DNA of 64,000 nucleotides from Bacteroidia bacterium (GTDB lineage: Bacteria; Bacteroidota; Bacteroidia; Flavobacteriales; Flavobacteriaceae). Positions within the stretch are counted from its first letter, which is position 1. Each line of letters starts with the position of its first letter. Under the pieces are notes generated by a model. That model saw only the letters and a program-made list of their open reading frames with translations, was not told where the DNA came from and did not search any database. Location: positions 310,001 to 374,000 of the forward strand of contig JAUIBP010000002.1 of assembly GCA_030427735.1 (NCBI GenBank), read 5' to 3'. A program made the translations under genes and the position numbers. Shown here in pieces: positions 9,569 to 18,347 of this stretch.

Positions 9569-11026
9569 ATGCTTCTCCCTAACAAGCGCATACCTTTAAT
9601 GCTTTTGTTTGCTGTGTCTTTTGTTGTTGCACAAGAAGGCTTAAATTTTACAGTAAACAAACAATTTTATTTAAAAGGAAATTCGGTATTAATTGGCAAC
9701 AACATTGTAAGCAACCATGCCTTAGAACCTTTTAACGATCGTTCTGTTTTTAACGACAAAATTAAACTAGAATATATAGATGTAGACGAAGACAAATCGA
9801 CTTTTAGTTCTAGTCAAGCTGTTTTAACACTTCCGCCCACTTCAAAAAAAATTGTATACGCCGCACTGTACTGGAGCGCTATTTATAAATACGACAAAGG
9901 TGTAAAACGCACCTTGGGAGACCAAATTGTTTATAAAGGCAACGACGAACGTTCGCTAGACGTTCATAAAATTTTATTTAAACTACCCAATAACGATTAC
10001 GAAGACCTAAAAGGCATAAAAATATACGATAGCTATAACAACGCCCAGTTTAACGACACCAAACCCTATGTGTGTTATGCCGATGTCACTCAATTATTAC
10101 AAAATGCATCAACTGTTAACGGTAATTACACCGTAGCCAACATAAGAGCTACAGAAGGTTTTGTTTCTGGCGGCGCTTCCGGCGGATGGTTACTGCATGT
10201 TATCTACGAAGACGATTCAGCTAAACCTAAGTACTTTACTACTTACAACGGATTTACAGAAGTAAATAAAGAAGCTGTAGATATTACGTTTAAAGATTTT
10301 AGAACAGACGAACAAGCCGAAATTAAAACAGCATTATCTCTTGGTGTTTTAGAAGGCGACCAAAAGTTTAAAACAGATGCCTGCTATGTAATGCATCAAG
10401 ATTCGGAATCTTTCACCCCTTTATCGAATACATTACGCGAAGACTCTAACTTTTTTAACAGCACCATAACCATCGGCGACAAATACTTTAAAGACCGTAC
10501 ACCAAACAGCATTAACACTTTAGGCTTCGATTTACTAAAAACAGATATTCCAAATCCAAACAACATGGTACTGTCTAACAACAGTACAGAAATGACTATT
10601 AGATTTAAAACCAAAGCCGATAGGTTTTACGTGTTTTTTGTGGCTTTCGAAACAGAAATTAGTCCTATTTTACTAGAAAGCAAAGACGAAAATCTGTTTA
10701 TGACTACCGACACCAAAACTTATGCCTTACCACAACAAAAGGATTTAGATAAAATTACAGCGTTAAAAAGCTTAAGCATTCCTGGTTTAGAAAAAGGCTA
10801 TTATTTGGTAACCAATGTATTTTCGGTTGAAGCTAATGCGACAAAATGGAAAGCGTTTCTTGCCGAAAAAGGGCATACTCCAAAATCGTACAAAAACCCT
10901 AAAAACAATTGGGATTATATTTATTTAGATATGAGCGAAGATCCTAACGACGTATACTTAAAACAACGCGAATTATCTAAACTAGATTACTTTAGCGATG
11001 TTTGGATTTTAAAAATTAACATGTAA
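9569..11026 (+). CDS. Secreted protein of unknown function resembling the N-terminal module of flavobacterial adhesins
   Basis: A 485-residue protein with an N-terminal signal peptide (about residues 1-22, ending Val-Val-Ala-Gln). The body contains a pattern seen at the start of very large flavobacterial gliding or adhesin proteins: a segment reading IGNNIVSNH, an acidic stretch with EYIDVDEDKSTFSSS, then YAALYWSAIYKYDKG, and later a Gly/Ser-rich ASGGWLLHVIYED. I recognise the resemblance from general knowledge of those proteins and do not have an alignment. There is no T9SS sorting domain; the chain ends in a hydrophobic Trp-Ile-Leu-Lys-Ile-Asn-Met, so it may stay in the periplasm or on the cell by other means. 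It ends one base from dprA on the other strand. No function is assigned. Confidence 0.7.
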   Translation: MLLPNKRIPLMLLFAVSFVVAQEGLNFTVNKQFYLKGNSVLIGNNIVSNHALEPFNDRSVFNDKIKLEYIDVDEDKSTFSSSQAVLTLPPTSKKIVYAALYWSAIYKYDKGVKRTLGDQIVYKGNDERSLDVHKILFKLPNNDYEDLKGIKIYDSYNNAQFNDTKPYVCYADVTQLLQNASTVNGNYTVANIRATEGFVSGGASGGWLLHVIYEDDSAKPKYFTTYNGFTEVNKEAVDITFKDFRTDEQAEIKTALSLGVLEGDQKFKTDACYVMHQDSESFTPLSNTLREDSNFFNSTITIGDKYFKDRTPNSINTLGFDLLKTDIPNPNNMVLSNNSTEMTIRFKTKADRFYVFFVAFETEISPILLESKDENLFMTTDTKTYALPQQKDLDKITALKSLSIPGLEKGYYLVTNVFSVEANATKWKAFLAEKGHTPKSYKNPKNNWDYIYLDMSEDPNDVYLKQRELSKLDYFSDVWILKINM

Positions 11027-11027
11027 G

Positions 11028-12134
11028 CTAAACCAGTTCAAATAATTTACCAGGTAAAGGCCGCAATACACCTTTTAATTCCATATTCAATAATACACCT
11101 GCCGTTTTAAAAATCGGTAAATGACAATGCAAAGCAATGGAGTCCAGCAAGGCCTTTTCTTCTGTTTTTAAGTAATTAAAAATAAGACGTTCCTGCTCAT
11201 CCAACTCGACAAATAATTGCTTTTGCACTGGTTTTTTTTCAGATTCAAGTTGCCAATTTAACATATAAGCAACATCTAAAGGTGAAGACAATAAATACGC
11301 CTTTTGTTGTTTTATTAAATTATTACAGCCTAAACTTAAACTATCGGTTGGGCGACCAGGAACCGCAAATACATCGCGATTATACGAATTTGCAATATCT
11401 GCCGTTACCAAGCTCCCTCCTTTTTCGGCCGATTCTATAACAATGGTAGCTTCACTAAGTCCGGCAATAATACGGTTTCGGCGTAAAAAATTGTTTCTAT
11501 CAAAAACAGCAGAACTCCAGAAATCACTTAAAAATCCACCATGCTTTTCTATATTAGCCATATATTTTTTATGCACTTTAGGATACACCTGATTTAAACC
11601 ATGTGCCAAACAACCCACAGTCTGTAACTGGTGTTTTAAAGCAGCTTTATGTGCGGTAATATCGGTTCCGTAAGCAAACCCCGAAACAATTACGGGATTA
11701 AAAACAGCTAATTCTTCCACCAATTTTTCGCAAAAAGCTATGCCACTGGTTGTAATTTTACGAGTGCCAACAATACTTAGTATACGCTGTTTTTGTAAAT
11801 GCACATGCCCCGATTGAAATAATAAAATTGGGCCATCTAAACAATGCTTTAATTTTTGCGGATAATTAGCATCTTCAAAATACAAACAATTTATATTGTT
11901 TTGCTTTATAAATGCTAATTCTTCCTCGGCAGCTTTAATATGGCTTTCGAGTTTTAAATTGTTTAAACGCAAAGTGCCAATACCATCAATTTTAGCTAAC
12001 ACTTGTTTTTTTTCTTTAAAAACTGCTTCTGCCGATCCGCAATGTGCAATTAACTTTTTAGCACCAACATCGCCTATACGCGACACATGCTGTAGCGCTA
12101 AAACATATAAAATTTCCTCATCGGTTCTTGTCAT
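11028..12134 (-). CDS. dprA: DNA-processing protein DprA (Smf)
   Basis: DprA binds incoming single-stranded DNA and loads RecA during natural transformation; it is also present in many bacteria not known to be competent. The 368-residue chain shows an N-terminal helical (HhH/SAM-like) region (about 1-65), the Rossmann-like core with SIVGTRK (120-126), SGFAYGTDITAH (151-162), RNRIIAGLS (219-227) and EKGGSLVTA (237-245), then PGRPTDSLSLGCNNLI (259-274), and a C-terminal winged-helix-like tail (about 310-368). Full length. It diverges from the HU-SPOR gene and converges with the secreted-protein gene, one base between stops. Confidence 0.95.
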   Translation of the reverse strand: MTRTDEEILYVLALQHVSRIGDVGAKKLIAHCGSAEAVFKEKKQVLAKIDGIGTLRLNNLKLESHIKAAEEELAFIKQNNINCLYFEDANYPQKLKHCLDGPILLFQSGHVHLQKQRILSIVGTRKITTSGIAFCEKLVEELAVFNPVIVSGFAYGTDITAHKAALKHQLQTVGCLAHGLNQVYPKVHKKYMANIEKHGGFLSDFWSSAVFDRNNFLRRNRIIAGLSEATIVIESAEKGGSLVTADIANSYNRDVFAVPGRPTDSLSLGCNNLIKQQKAYLLSSPLDVAYMLNWQLESEKKPVQKQLFVELDEQERLIFNYLKTEEKALLDSIALHCHLPIFKTAGVLLNMELKGVLRPLPGKLFELV

Positions 12135-12148
12135 TTAAATATCATTTC

Positions 12149-12180
12149 AACTAAAATCGAGTTATTATTTTAGTTTTTTA
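12149..12180. other. Inverted repeat upstream of dprA
   Basis: Nine-base arms AACTAAAAT and ATTTTAGTT (12149-12157 with 12167-12175) followed by a T run on the plus strand. It sits in the divergent region between dprA and the HU-SPOR gene. It could be an operator or simply AT-rich symmetry; no gene is there for it to terminate on the plus strand. Confidence 0.3.
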
Positions 12181-12275
12181 GAAAATTAATCAATTGATAG
12201 TTAACACACAAGAAACAAAACCCGCAGTTGTTAATAAAAAGTGAATATCATTTTATAAGCACATTAAAAAATGTC

Positions 12276-12283
12276 TAACTTTG
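12276..12283 (+). promoter_or_regulatory. Bacteroidota -7 element of the HU-SPOR gene
   Basis: TAACTTTG matches TAnnTTTG and ends five bases before the preferred ATG at 12289. Transcription would then begin at or next to the start codon, suggesting a leaderless mRNA and arguing against the upstream ATG at 12271. Confidence 0.5.
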
Positions 12284-12288
12284 TTTTT

Positions 12289-13227
12289 ATGCAATTAGAA
12301 ACTTACATAAGCGACTTATTATACAGATATGAATGTGTTGTTGTACCCGAATTTGGTGCATTTTTAACACAACGTGTTCCGGCCAAAGTTAATGCCGAAA
12401 CCCATATGTTTTACCCGCCTAAAAAAGCGCTATCGTTTAACGAACAAATACAACAAAACGATGGTTTATTGGCGCATTATATTGCCGATGTAGAAAAGAT
12501 CCCTTACGAAACGGCACTCCTAAAAATACAAAAACGCGTTTCGGCTATCAAATCGTATTTGGTTGCTGGAGAAACCATAGTTTTTAAAAATATTGGAGAC
12601 TTAATATTAAATGAAGAAGGTAAAGTTATTTTTGAACCTTCTACACATTTAAATTATTTAACCGATGCCTTTGGGCTTCACCAAATGGTATCGCCAACAA
12701 TTGCTCGCGAAGTTCACAAACAAGACACCCAAGCTGTAGAGAAAGTAGTACCGATAGCTGTAACGTCAGAACGTCGCAAGGCAAGACCTTATTTACGTTA
12801 TGCTGCGGCTGCCGTATTGGCTCTGGCTGCGACAGGCTTTATTGGTTCTAAATATTATGTAAACCAAATAGAAACGCATAATCAAATAGCGCAGGAAAAC
12901 GCCAATATTCAACTAGAAAATAAAATTCAAGAAGCGACTTTTGTAATAGACAACCCGTTACCAGCTGTAAGTTTAACCGTAACAAAGCCAGTAGGAAATT
13001 ATCACATCATTGCAGGGGCATTTAGAGTTGAAGAAAATTGCGATAAAATTGTAAACGAACTAAAAGCTCTTGGTTTTAATGCCAGAAAAATTGGCGTTAA
13101 TAAATACGGATTGCACCAAGTGGTTTACGATAGCTACGAAAATCGTTTAGATGCTTTGAAAGCTCTAAAAAACATTAGACAAAACAATAATTCTGAAGCC
13201 TGGCTACTGGTTAAGCAATTAGATTAA
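12289..13227 (+). CDS. HU/CCDC81-domain protein with SPOR domain
   Basis: A 312-residue bitopic protein. The N-terminus (about 1-130) resembles the prokaryotic CCDC81-like HU domains found in Bacteroidota, beginning ETYISDLLYRYECVVVPEFG. A basic stretch precedes one transmembrane segment (roughly residues 165-185, Ala/Leu-rich). After a short linker comes a SPOR domain (about 237-312, beginning YHIIAGAFRVEENCDKI), a fold that binds glycan strands lacking stem peptides at division sites. The protein therefore links a cytoplasmic HU-like module to the periplasmic cell wall, probably at the septum. I start it at ATG 12289 instead of 12271 because homologs begin there and a -7 promoter box overlaps the six extra codons. 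Whether the HU modules bind DNA is unknown. Confidence 0.85.
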   Translation: MQLETYISDLLYRYECVVVPEFGAFLTQRVPAKVNAETHMFYPPKKALSFNEQIQQNDGLLAHYIADVEKIPYETALLKIQKRVSAIKSYLVAGETIVFKNIGDLILNEEGKVIFEPSTHLNYLTDAFGLHQMVSPTIAREVHKQDTQAVEKVVPIAVTSERRKARPYLRYAAAAVLALAATGFIGSKYYVNQIETHNQIAQENANIQLENKIQEATFVIDNPLPAVSLTVTKPVGNYHIIAGAFRVEENCDKIVNELKALGFNARKIGVNKYGLHQVVYDSYENRLDALKALKNIRQNNNSEAWLLVKQLD

Positions 13228-13250
13228 AAAACTCATTCCTTATATATTTA

Positions 13251-13283
13251 AGCGTTACTATTAAAACAGTAGCGCTTTTTTTA
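13251..13283 (+). terminator. Intrinsic terminator after the HU-SPOR gene
   Basis: Stem 13251-13259 with 13268-13276 (nine pairs, one G-T wobble), eight-base loop, followed by eight T. Confidence 0.75.
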
Positions 13284-13304
13284 TGATTAAAATAGAAACT
13301 TACA

Positions 13305-13335
13305 TTGTTATCTAAAATTGGGCTTTGTACATTTG
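13305..13335 (+). promoter_or_regulatory. Promoter of the acyl-CoA thioesterase gene
   Basis: TTG at 13305-13307, a 20-base spacer and TACATTTG at 13328-13335 fit the Bacteroidota -33/-7 promoter. The ATG follows 17 bases after the box. Confidence 0.65.
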
Positions 13336-13352
13336 CGTGCAAATTATAACAC

Positions 13353-13865
13353 ATGGAACCTAAAACACCCGAAGCTTCTAAAACCACATTAACAGACCTC
13401 GTTTTACCTAGCGAAACCAATCCTTTAAATAATTTATTTGGAGGCGAGTTATTAGCCCGAATGGATCGTGCTGCCAGTATTGCTGCTAGACGCCACTCCA
13501 GACGTATTGTGGTAACCGCATCGGTAAACCATGTGGCCTTTAACAGAGCTATTCCGTTAGGTAGTGTTGTAACTGTAGAAGCAAAGGTTACAAGAGCGTT
13601 TAAAAGCTCTATGGAGGTCTATATAGATGTTTGGACAGAAGATCGCGAATCCGGACTTAAAACCAAGGCAAATGAAGCCATATATACCTTTGTAGCCGTT
13701 GAAGAAACAGGCCGTCCTGTTCCGGTGCCAGAAATTATTCCTGAAACCCAATTAGAAAAAGAACGCTTTAAAGCAGCTTTACGCCGTAAACAACTTAGTT
13801 TGGTTTTGGCAGGTAAAATGAAACCAAATGAAGCCACAGAACTTAAGGCCCTGTTTTTACAGTAA
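13353..13865 (+). CDS. Acyl-CoA thioesterase (hotdog fold, YciA/BACH type)
   Basis: Cytoplasmic hydrolase of acyl-CoA to free fatty acid and CoA. The 170-residue chain contains one hotdog domain: LPSETNPLNNLFGGELLARMD (helix with the conserved Asn and Asp of the family, about residues 17-37), then VTASVNHVAFNRAIPLG and EAKVTRAFKSSMEV. A short charged C-terminal tail (about 130-170) follows. The LFGGELLARMD signature puts it in the YciA/cytosolic acyl-CoA thioesterase family, not the 4HBT-only type. It is monocistronic, with its own promoter and a convergent EnvC-like gene 15 bases downstream. Chain-length preference cannot be read from sequence. Confidence 0.88.
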   Translation: MEPKTPEASKTTLTDLVLPSETNPLNNLFGGELLARMDRAASIAARRHSRRIVVTASVNHVAFNRAIPLGSVVTVEAKVTRAFKSSMEVYIDVWTEDRESGLKTKANEAIYTFVAVEETGRPVPVPEIIPETQLEKERFKAALRRKQLSLVLAGKMKPNEATELKALFLQ

Positions 13866-13880
13866 ATAATTTTTACTAAA

Positions 13881-15110
13881 CTACATTTTGTACAACCACG
13901 ATGCAGGGTTTTGTGTAGTACTTTCTTTAAATATACTAAAACTTAACGTCGTATCGCCAGTAGCCGAATTTGTAAACACCTCACCTATGGTTTGATTGGT
14001 AGTTACTTTGTCGCCTTTTTTCACGTATACTTTTCCTAGATTTTTATAAGCTGTAAAATAATTACCGTGTTGTATTAAAATAGTTGGATTCCCTTTTTTC
14101 TGAACAATAATAGCATACACTTCGCCATTAAATACGGCACGTACTTGCGCTCCTGGACTTGTAGCAATTCGTACACCATTACTATGTATTGTAGCTGTTT
14201 TTACAATTGGATGTGGCTGATCTCCATAGCGTAATTTTACAACACCTTTTTCTACAGGCCAAGGCAATTTACCCTTATTGGCCACAAAACTAGCTGCTAA
14301 ATTTTTGGCTTCTGGCGTTAGAGCAAAACTTGTAGTCTCGCTACTTTTTCCTGCTTTCTTATTAGCCTTTGCTATGGCTTCACGAATCAATTTTTCTATT
14401 TCGCGATCAATTCTATCGGCTTCTTGTTGTTTGGTTTGTATTTGTGCTGTATACGATTTTAAATCTTTTTGAATGCTAGCCATTAATTCGCGCTGTTGCT
14501 TTCGCTCTAACTCCAATTGTGCTTGGGCCACACTATTCTCCTTAATTAACTGTTGCTTATCTTCTTTCTGCTTTAGCAACTTTTGATTGGCAACTTTTAA
14601 TGCTTCGGTCTTCGTTTTTATTGCCTCGCCTTGCTCCTTCTGGTAATTGGTATATTGCTTTATGTATTGCAAACGCTTGTAAGCCTGGTGAAAGTTGTTA
14701 GACGATAATAAAAACATAACACGACTCTGTACACTTCTACTTTTGTAAGAATGCACAATCATGTCGGCATAATCCTTTTTTAGAGTTTCTAAATCTTGGC
14801 GTAATTGCGTAATTTCTCTTTGGTTTACACCAATTTCTCGTGTTAATAAATTGGCCTGCTGATTGGTAACTTTAATTAAATTACTGCGCACATTAATTTT
14901 ATGATTTAAATCTTCAATTAATGATAATTGCGATTTAGCCTTTGTTTTGTTCTTGAAGAGCATGCTGTTAATCTGCTCTATTTCGCGACGCAATTCCTGC
15001 CGTCTTTCCTCTAGCTCTAATTGCTTTTTACTTTGGGAAAATAGAGTAGCACTGCTTAAAAAGCAGCAAAAAATTATCGCTATTTTATATACAAGGCGTG
15101 CTGTAATCAT
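13881..15110 (-). CDS. EnvC-like murein hydrolase activator (coiled coil plus degenerate LytM domain)
   Basis: A 409-residue periplasmic protein with a signal peptide (about 1-25), a long coiled-coil region (about 28-255, heptad-rich Gln/Glu/Lys) and a C-terminal peptidase M23/LytM-like domain (about 285-409). The zinc ligands of active LytM enzymes look missing: the first His is in IHSNGVRIA without the following Asp, and the usual His-x-His near the end reads LSFSIF. This is the pattern of EnvC, which activates amidases at the division site under FtsEX control and does not cut peptidoglycan itself. The ATG overlaps the stop of the DUF4292 gene by four bases, so both are translationally coupled. 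Confidence 0.88.
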   Translation of the reverse strand: MITARLVYKIAIIFCCFLSSATLFSQSKKQLELEERRQELRREIEQINSMLFKNKTKAKSQLSLIEDLNHKINVRSNLIKVTNQQANLLTREIGVNQREITQLRQDLETLKKDYADMIVHSYKSRSVQSRVMFLLSSNNFHQAYKRLQYIKQYTNYQKEQGEAIKTKTEALKVANQKLLKQKEDKQQLIKENSVAQAQLELERKQQRELMASIQKDLKSYTAQIQTKQQEADRIDREIEKLIREAIAKANKKAGKSSETTSFALTPEAKNLAASFVANKGKLPWPVEKGVVKLRYGDQPHPIVKTATIHSNGVRIATSPGAQVRAVFNGEVYAIIVQKKGNPTILIQHGNYFTAYKNLGKVYVKKGDKVTTNQTIGEVFTNSATGDTTLSFSIFKESTTQNPASWLYKM

Positions 15111-15877
15111 TTAAGTTCTATAGCTTCAAAACCTGAAGGAATTTTAAAAGGAAAATTCAATTTTTCGTTCAAAGATACAGATTTGTATTCCAATTCTATA
15201 ATAGTTTCTTCACGACCTTCAACCGCATTTATTTTTATATGTTCGGGTAGAATTTGATGATTAACGGTTTGATATTTTAAATAATCTATCTCTAAAAGAC
15301 GCTCGTCTTGAGGCTGAGACAATTGCTGCGATACAACCTTAAAATAAGCAGGATGTATAATGTAAAACAATTCAAACAACGGATTTTGCTGTTTTGGCTG
15401 AACCAAATAAGCTTCTTCGTTAATGGAGCTGATGTAATCGGCTTCCTGTAAACCAAAAATAGCCTCGCCCAACAATACATTTTGAAGCTTTTCGAAATCT
15501 AAATCAGTGCCTAAAAACTCACTTAACAAACTAAAATCGCCTTCAAAATAGGTGTTATCTAATTTATTATAAAAACTAACTTGTTCTGGTGTTACCAATA
15601 AACGGGCTGCAGAAAACGGGCCATTTAACCAAATGGTTTTATCTTTTTCTAATCGTAAATTAATTGATACTGTTTTAGAATTATCGCCTTCTGAATAATT
15701 TGCCTTTACTTTAGCCGAAAGCGTTTTAAACTGAGCCGTTTGTTTGGAGTTTGCTTTTACTAACTGTTTTGTGTTTAAACTTAAATCGGTTTTTGCCGTA
15801 GTAAGCGAAGTTGTAGACTTACAACCCGACAGACCTAAACTTAAAATAACCAATAGCGTAAAAAATTGATGTTTCAT
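15107..15877 (-). CDS. DUF4292 lipoprotein
   Basis: A 256-residue lipoprotein: the signal ends in LGLSGC with the lipidated Cys at residue 19. The body matches what I know of DUF4292, a Bacteroidota family with a LolA/LolB-like beta-rich fold; no catalytic motif is visible. It is the middle gene of a tight TPR protein - DUF4292 - EnvC arrangement that recurs in this phylum, with a one-base TAATG overlap upstream and a four-base overlap downstream. Context suggests a role in envelope biogenesis, perhaps lipid or lipoprotein handling; that is inference. Confidence 0.82.
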   Translation of the reverse strand: MKHQFFTLLVILSLGLSGCKSTTSLTTAKTDLSLNTKQLVKANSKQTAQFKTLSAKVKANYSEGDNSKTVSINLRLEKDKTIWLNGPFSAARLLVTPEQVSFYNKLDNTYFEGDFSLLSEFLGTDLDFEKLQNVLLGEAIFGLQEADYISSINEEAYLVQPKQQNPLFELFYIIHPAYFKVVSQQLSQPQDERLLEIDYLKYQTVNHQILPEHIKINAVEGREETIIELEYKSVSLNEKLNFPFKIPSGFEAIELK

Positions 15878-17247
15878 TAATTCGAAATTTCTAATTGACT
15901 GGCTTTATCTGAAAACTTTTTAGCTTCTTTTGTTTTATTTAAGCCTTGATAAGCGACGCTTAATTGGTAGTAAAAATCGCTTTCCATTTTTTTGTCTTCA
16001 ATAATGTAATCTACTCCCATAGAAAGTTGCTCTATGGCCTCTTTATACCGATTAAGTTTATTTAAAGAGAGGCCATTCATTAAATACAGTTCGGGTTGCG
16101 AAGGGTATTTCAATAAGGCTTCGTTACTCTTTTGGTAAGCCATATCGAATTGTTTTAAATCGATATGTAGCACAATTATATTTCTGGTAATGCCATAATT
16201 ATCGCCCTCGATATTTAAAGCCTGATTGTAATAAGCTATTGCTTTTTGTTTATCGCCTTTGGTTAAATAGTACTGCGCCAATTCTACCAAGGTTTTACCA
16301 TCGTTAGCATCGCCAACCATGGCCGAAACTTCTACTAAATCCTGTTCGTACTCTGGATGGTCTGCAACAAAATTCACAAAATCGGTAAGCACCAATAATT
16401 TAGCTTCTGGCTTAATTTTTGGGCTTTTTAATACAATTTTCATAGACTCTATGGCTTTATCGGTTTCATTATCATCTAAATAAAACTTGTATAAAGCTAA
16501 GTGAACGAGTTGTGAATTCGGATTCATTTCGAGTAACTTTAAAGCCGTTTCGTATGCCTTTTCTTTATCGTTACTCTCGCTATACCTATAAATTAATGCC
16601 AAGTAATTAGACTCTTGGTCGGGATTATTCTCTACACGTTCTTCAAGATTCTCTATTTGCTCTTTCTTTTGGCCAGTAGCGTCGTAAATCTGATTTCTTA
16701 AAAAATCTCGGTTTACCGAAATGCCAAATTCGGCATCCAATTCGTCTAGCACCTTTAAAGCTTCTTTATAATCTTTAGTTCTAACAAATAAAGCGGCAAG
16801 GTCTTCTTTGTAATCTGGATGATATTTTACAAGCTGTTTTAAAGTTTTAATTGCTTTATCGTAATCGTTTTGCTGTGCGTAAACATCGTAAAGCTCGTCT
16901 AAATACCATTCGTTATCTGGTTCTAATTTTACTGCTTTTTTTAGGGCATCTTCTGCCGCTCCAAAGTTTTTAAGATTGTTATAATTTTTCCCCATTTCGA
17001 AATACAACACCGATTGCGAATCGTCTATGGCAATACATTTTTGAAGCGCTTCTACCGAACGAGTGTAATTTTCGATACCACGTTGTTTTAAAGCCTCGAA
17101 GAACAATTCTTGAAATGCATCGTCGACCTCTCCCAAATCATCGGTGGGTTTGGCGTTAAAATCGACTTGGGCATGAGATACCAAGGGCGCTAACAAAAGC
17201 GCCACTATGGTAAACCATTGCGTGATATATCTCGAAATTGTTTTCAA
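15877..17247 (-). CDS. Periplasmic tetratricopeptide repeat protein
   Basis: A 456-residue protein with a signal peptide (about 1-27, ending Ser-His-Ala-Gln) followed by about ten TPR helical hairpins through the whole chain (for example YFEMGKNYNNLKNFGAAEDAL and repeated ALxxxPxxxxxY patterns). It likely acts as a protein-interaction scaffold in the periplasm. The start is TTG at 17247, forced by the signal peptide position. Its stop overlaps the DUF4292 start, and the sugar-nucleotidyltransferase gene ends five bases upstream, so the four genes from 18272 to 13881 probably form one operon. Confidence 0.85.
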   Translation of the reverse strand: MKTISRYITQWFTIVALLLAPLVSHAQVDFNAKPTDDLGEVDDAFQELFFEALKQRGIENYTRSVEALQKCIAIDDSQSVLYFEMGKNYNNLKNFGAAEDALKKAVKLEPDNEWYLDELYDVYAQQNDYDKAIKTLKQLVKYHPDYKEDLAALFVRTKDYKEALKVLDELDAEFGISVNRDFLRNQIYDATGQKKEQIENLEERVENNPDQESNYLALIYRYSESNDKEKAYETALKLLEMNPNSQLVHLALYKFYLDDNETDKAIESMKIVLKSPKIKPEAKLLVLTDFVNFVADHPEYEQDLVEVSAMVGDANDGKTLVELAQYYLTKGDKQKAIAYYNQALNIEGDNYGITRNIIVLHIDLKQFDMAYQKSNEALLKYPSQPELYLMNGLSLNKLNRYKEAIEQLSMGVDYIIEDKKMESDFYYQLSVAYQGLNKTKEAKKFSDKASQLEISN

Positions 17248-17252
17248 ATATT

Positions 17253-18272
17253 TTATTTTAAAACAGAATAATCGCCAATGCTTATGGTTGTAAAATTACC
17301 ATCGAATTCTACATAATTACCTATCATGGCGTCGTCTAAATTAGCGTTTTTAATGGTTGAAAAATTACTAATTATGGTATTTTTAACGGTTGAATTTTCG
17401 ATACTTGTATTATTGCCTATAGACACATTAGGCCCTACAGTTGTATTGGTTAATGTAACATGGTCGCCTATAAAACAAGGTTCTATAATTTTAGAATTGT
17501 TAAGTACAACGTTAGGCGACACCAGGTTTTCTTCGCCATCGGCCTGTAAAAAACCTAACATTTTACCATTGGTCTCTACAGTTACCGGTTTGTTACCACA
17601 ATCCATCCACTCGTCTACTGTACCTGTTTTAAAGACTTTACCTTTGGCCATCATACCTTTAATACCGTCGTTAATTTGATATTCGCCCCCATGTATAATA
17701 TTATTATCTAACACGTGTTGCAACTCGTCTTTTAAAACGGCAATATCTTTAAAATAGTATATTCCTATTACGGCTAAATCGCTAACGAACTCTTTAGGCT
17801 TCTCTACCAACTCTACAATTTCGTTGCGTTCGTTTAATTTAACAACACCAAAAGCTTCAGGACGCTCTACCTGTTTTACCCAAATAACGGCATCGGCATC
17901 GGCATCTAAATTAAAATCGGCACGTATTAATGTATCTGCATAAGCTACAACAGCTGGGCCAGACAACGAAGGTTTTGCACTCATAATAGCATGACCTGTG
18001 CCTAAAGGCTGATCTTGTCTGTATATAGACGCTTTAGCTCCCAAATCGTTTGCCAAAGTAGTAAGACTTTCTACGACATCGTCTCCAAAAAAAGCAGGGT
18101 CGCCCAATATAAAGGCGATTTCCTCGATAGGTTGGTCAATCACTTTGGCGATATCTTTTACCAAACGATGGACTATAGGTTGCCCCGCTACTGGGATTAA
18201 AGGTTTAGGAACTGTTAAGGTATGCGGACGTAATCTTGAACCACGACCCGCCATTGGTACTATAATTTTCAT
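17253..18272 (-). CDS. Sugar-phosphate nucleotidyltransferase with left-handed beta-helix domain
   Basis: A 339-residue cytoplasmic enzyme that would activate a sugar 1-phosphate with an NTP. The N-terminal nucleotidyltransferase domain opens with the signature GRGSRLRPHTLTVPKP (residues 9-24). From about residue 240 isoleucine/asparagine-rich hexapeptide repeats form a left-handed beta-helix. This domain pair is typical of glucose-1-phosphate thymidylyl- or uridylyltransferase-like and GDP-mannose pyrophosphorylase-like proteins; nucleotide and sugar cannot be decided. It is distinct from RfbA at 59326-60192, which lacks the beta-helix. It heads the operon with TPR, DUF4292 and EnvC genes, linking sugar activation to envelope assembly. 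Confidence 0.85.
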   Translation of the reverse strand: MKIIVPMAGRGSRLRPHTLTVPKPLIPVAGQPIVHRLVKDIAKVIDQPIEEIAFILGDPAFFGDDVVESLTTLANDLGAKASIYRQDQPLGTGHAIMSAKPSLSGPAVVAYADTLIRADFNLDADADAVIWVKQVERPEAFGVVKLNERNEIVELVEKPKEFVSDLAVIGIYYFKDIAVLKDELQHVLDNNIIHGGEYQINDGIKGMMAKGKVFKTGTVDEWMDCGNKPVTVETNGKMLGFLQADGEENLVSPNVVLNNSKIIEPCFIGDHVTLTNTTVGPNVSIGNNTSIENSTVKNTIISNFSTIKNANLDDAMIGNYVEFDGNFTTISIGDYSVLK

Positions 18273-18347
18273 ATGTGTTTCTGCTATTGCAGTATATTTA
18301 ATTCGTTATTAATTTTTAAACGGTAAGACATTCTGTATTAACTCAGA

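Noticed and set aside
13881-14260. Active LytM endopeptidase at the end of the EnvC-like protein
   Set aside because: The Asp of the first zinc motif and the His-x-His of the second are missing, so an activator role is more likely.
17326-17679. A 117-codon plus-strand ORF
   Set aside because: Antisense to the beta-helix part of the nucleotidyltransferase; the regular repeats there keep the reverse frame open.
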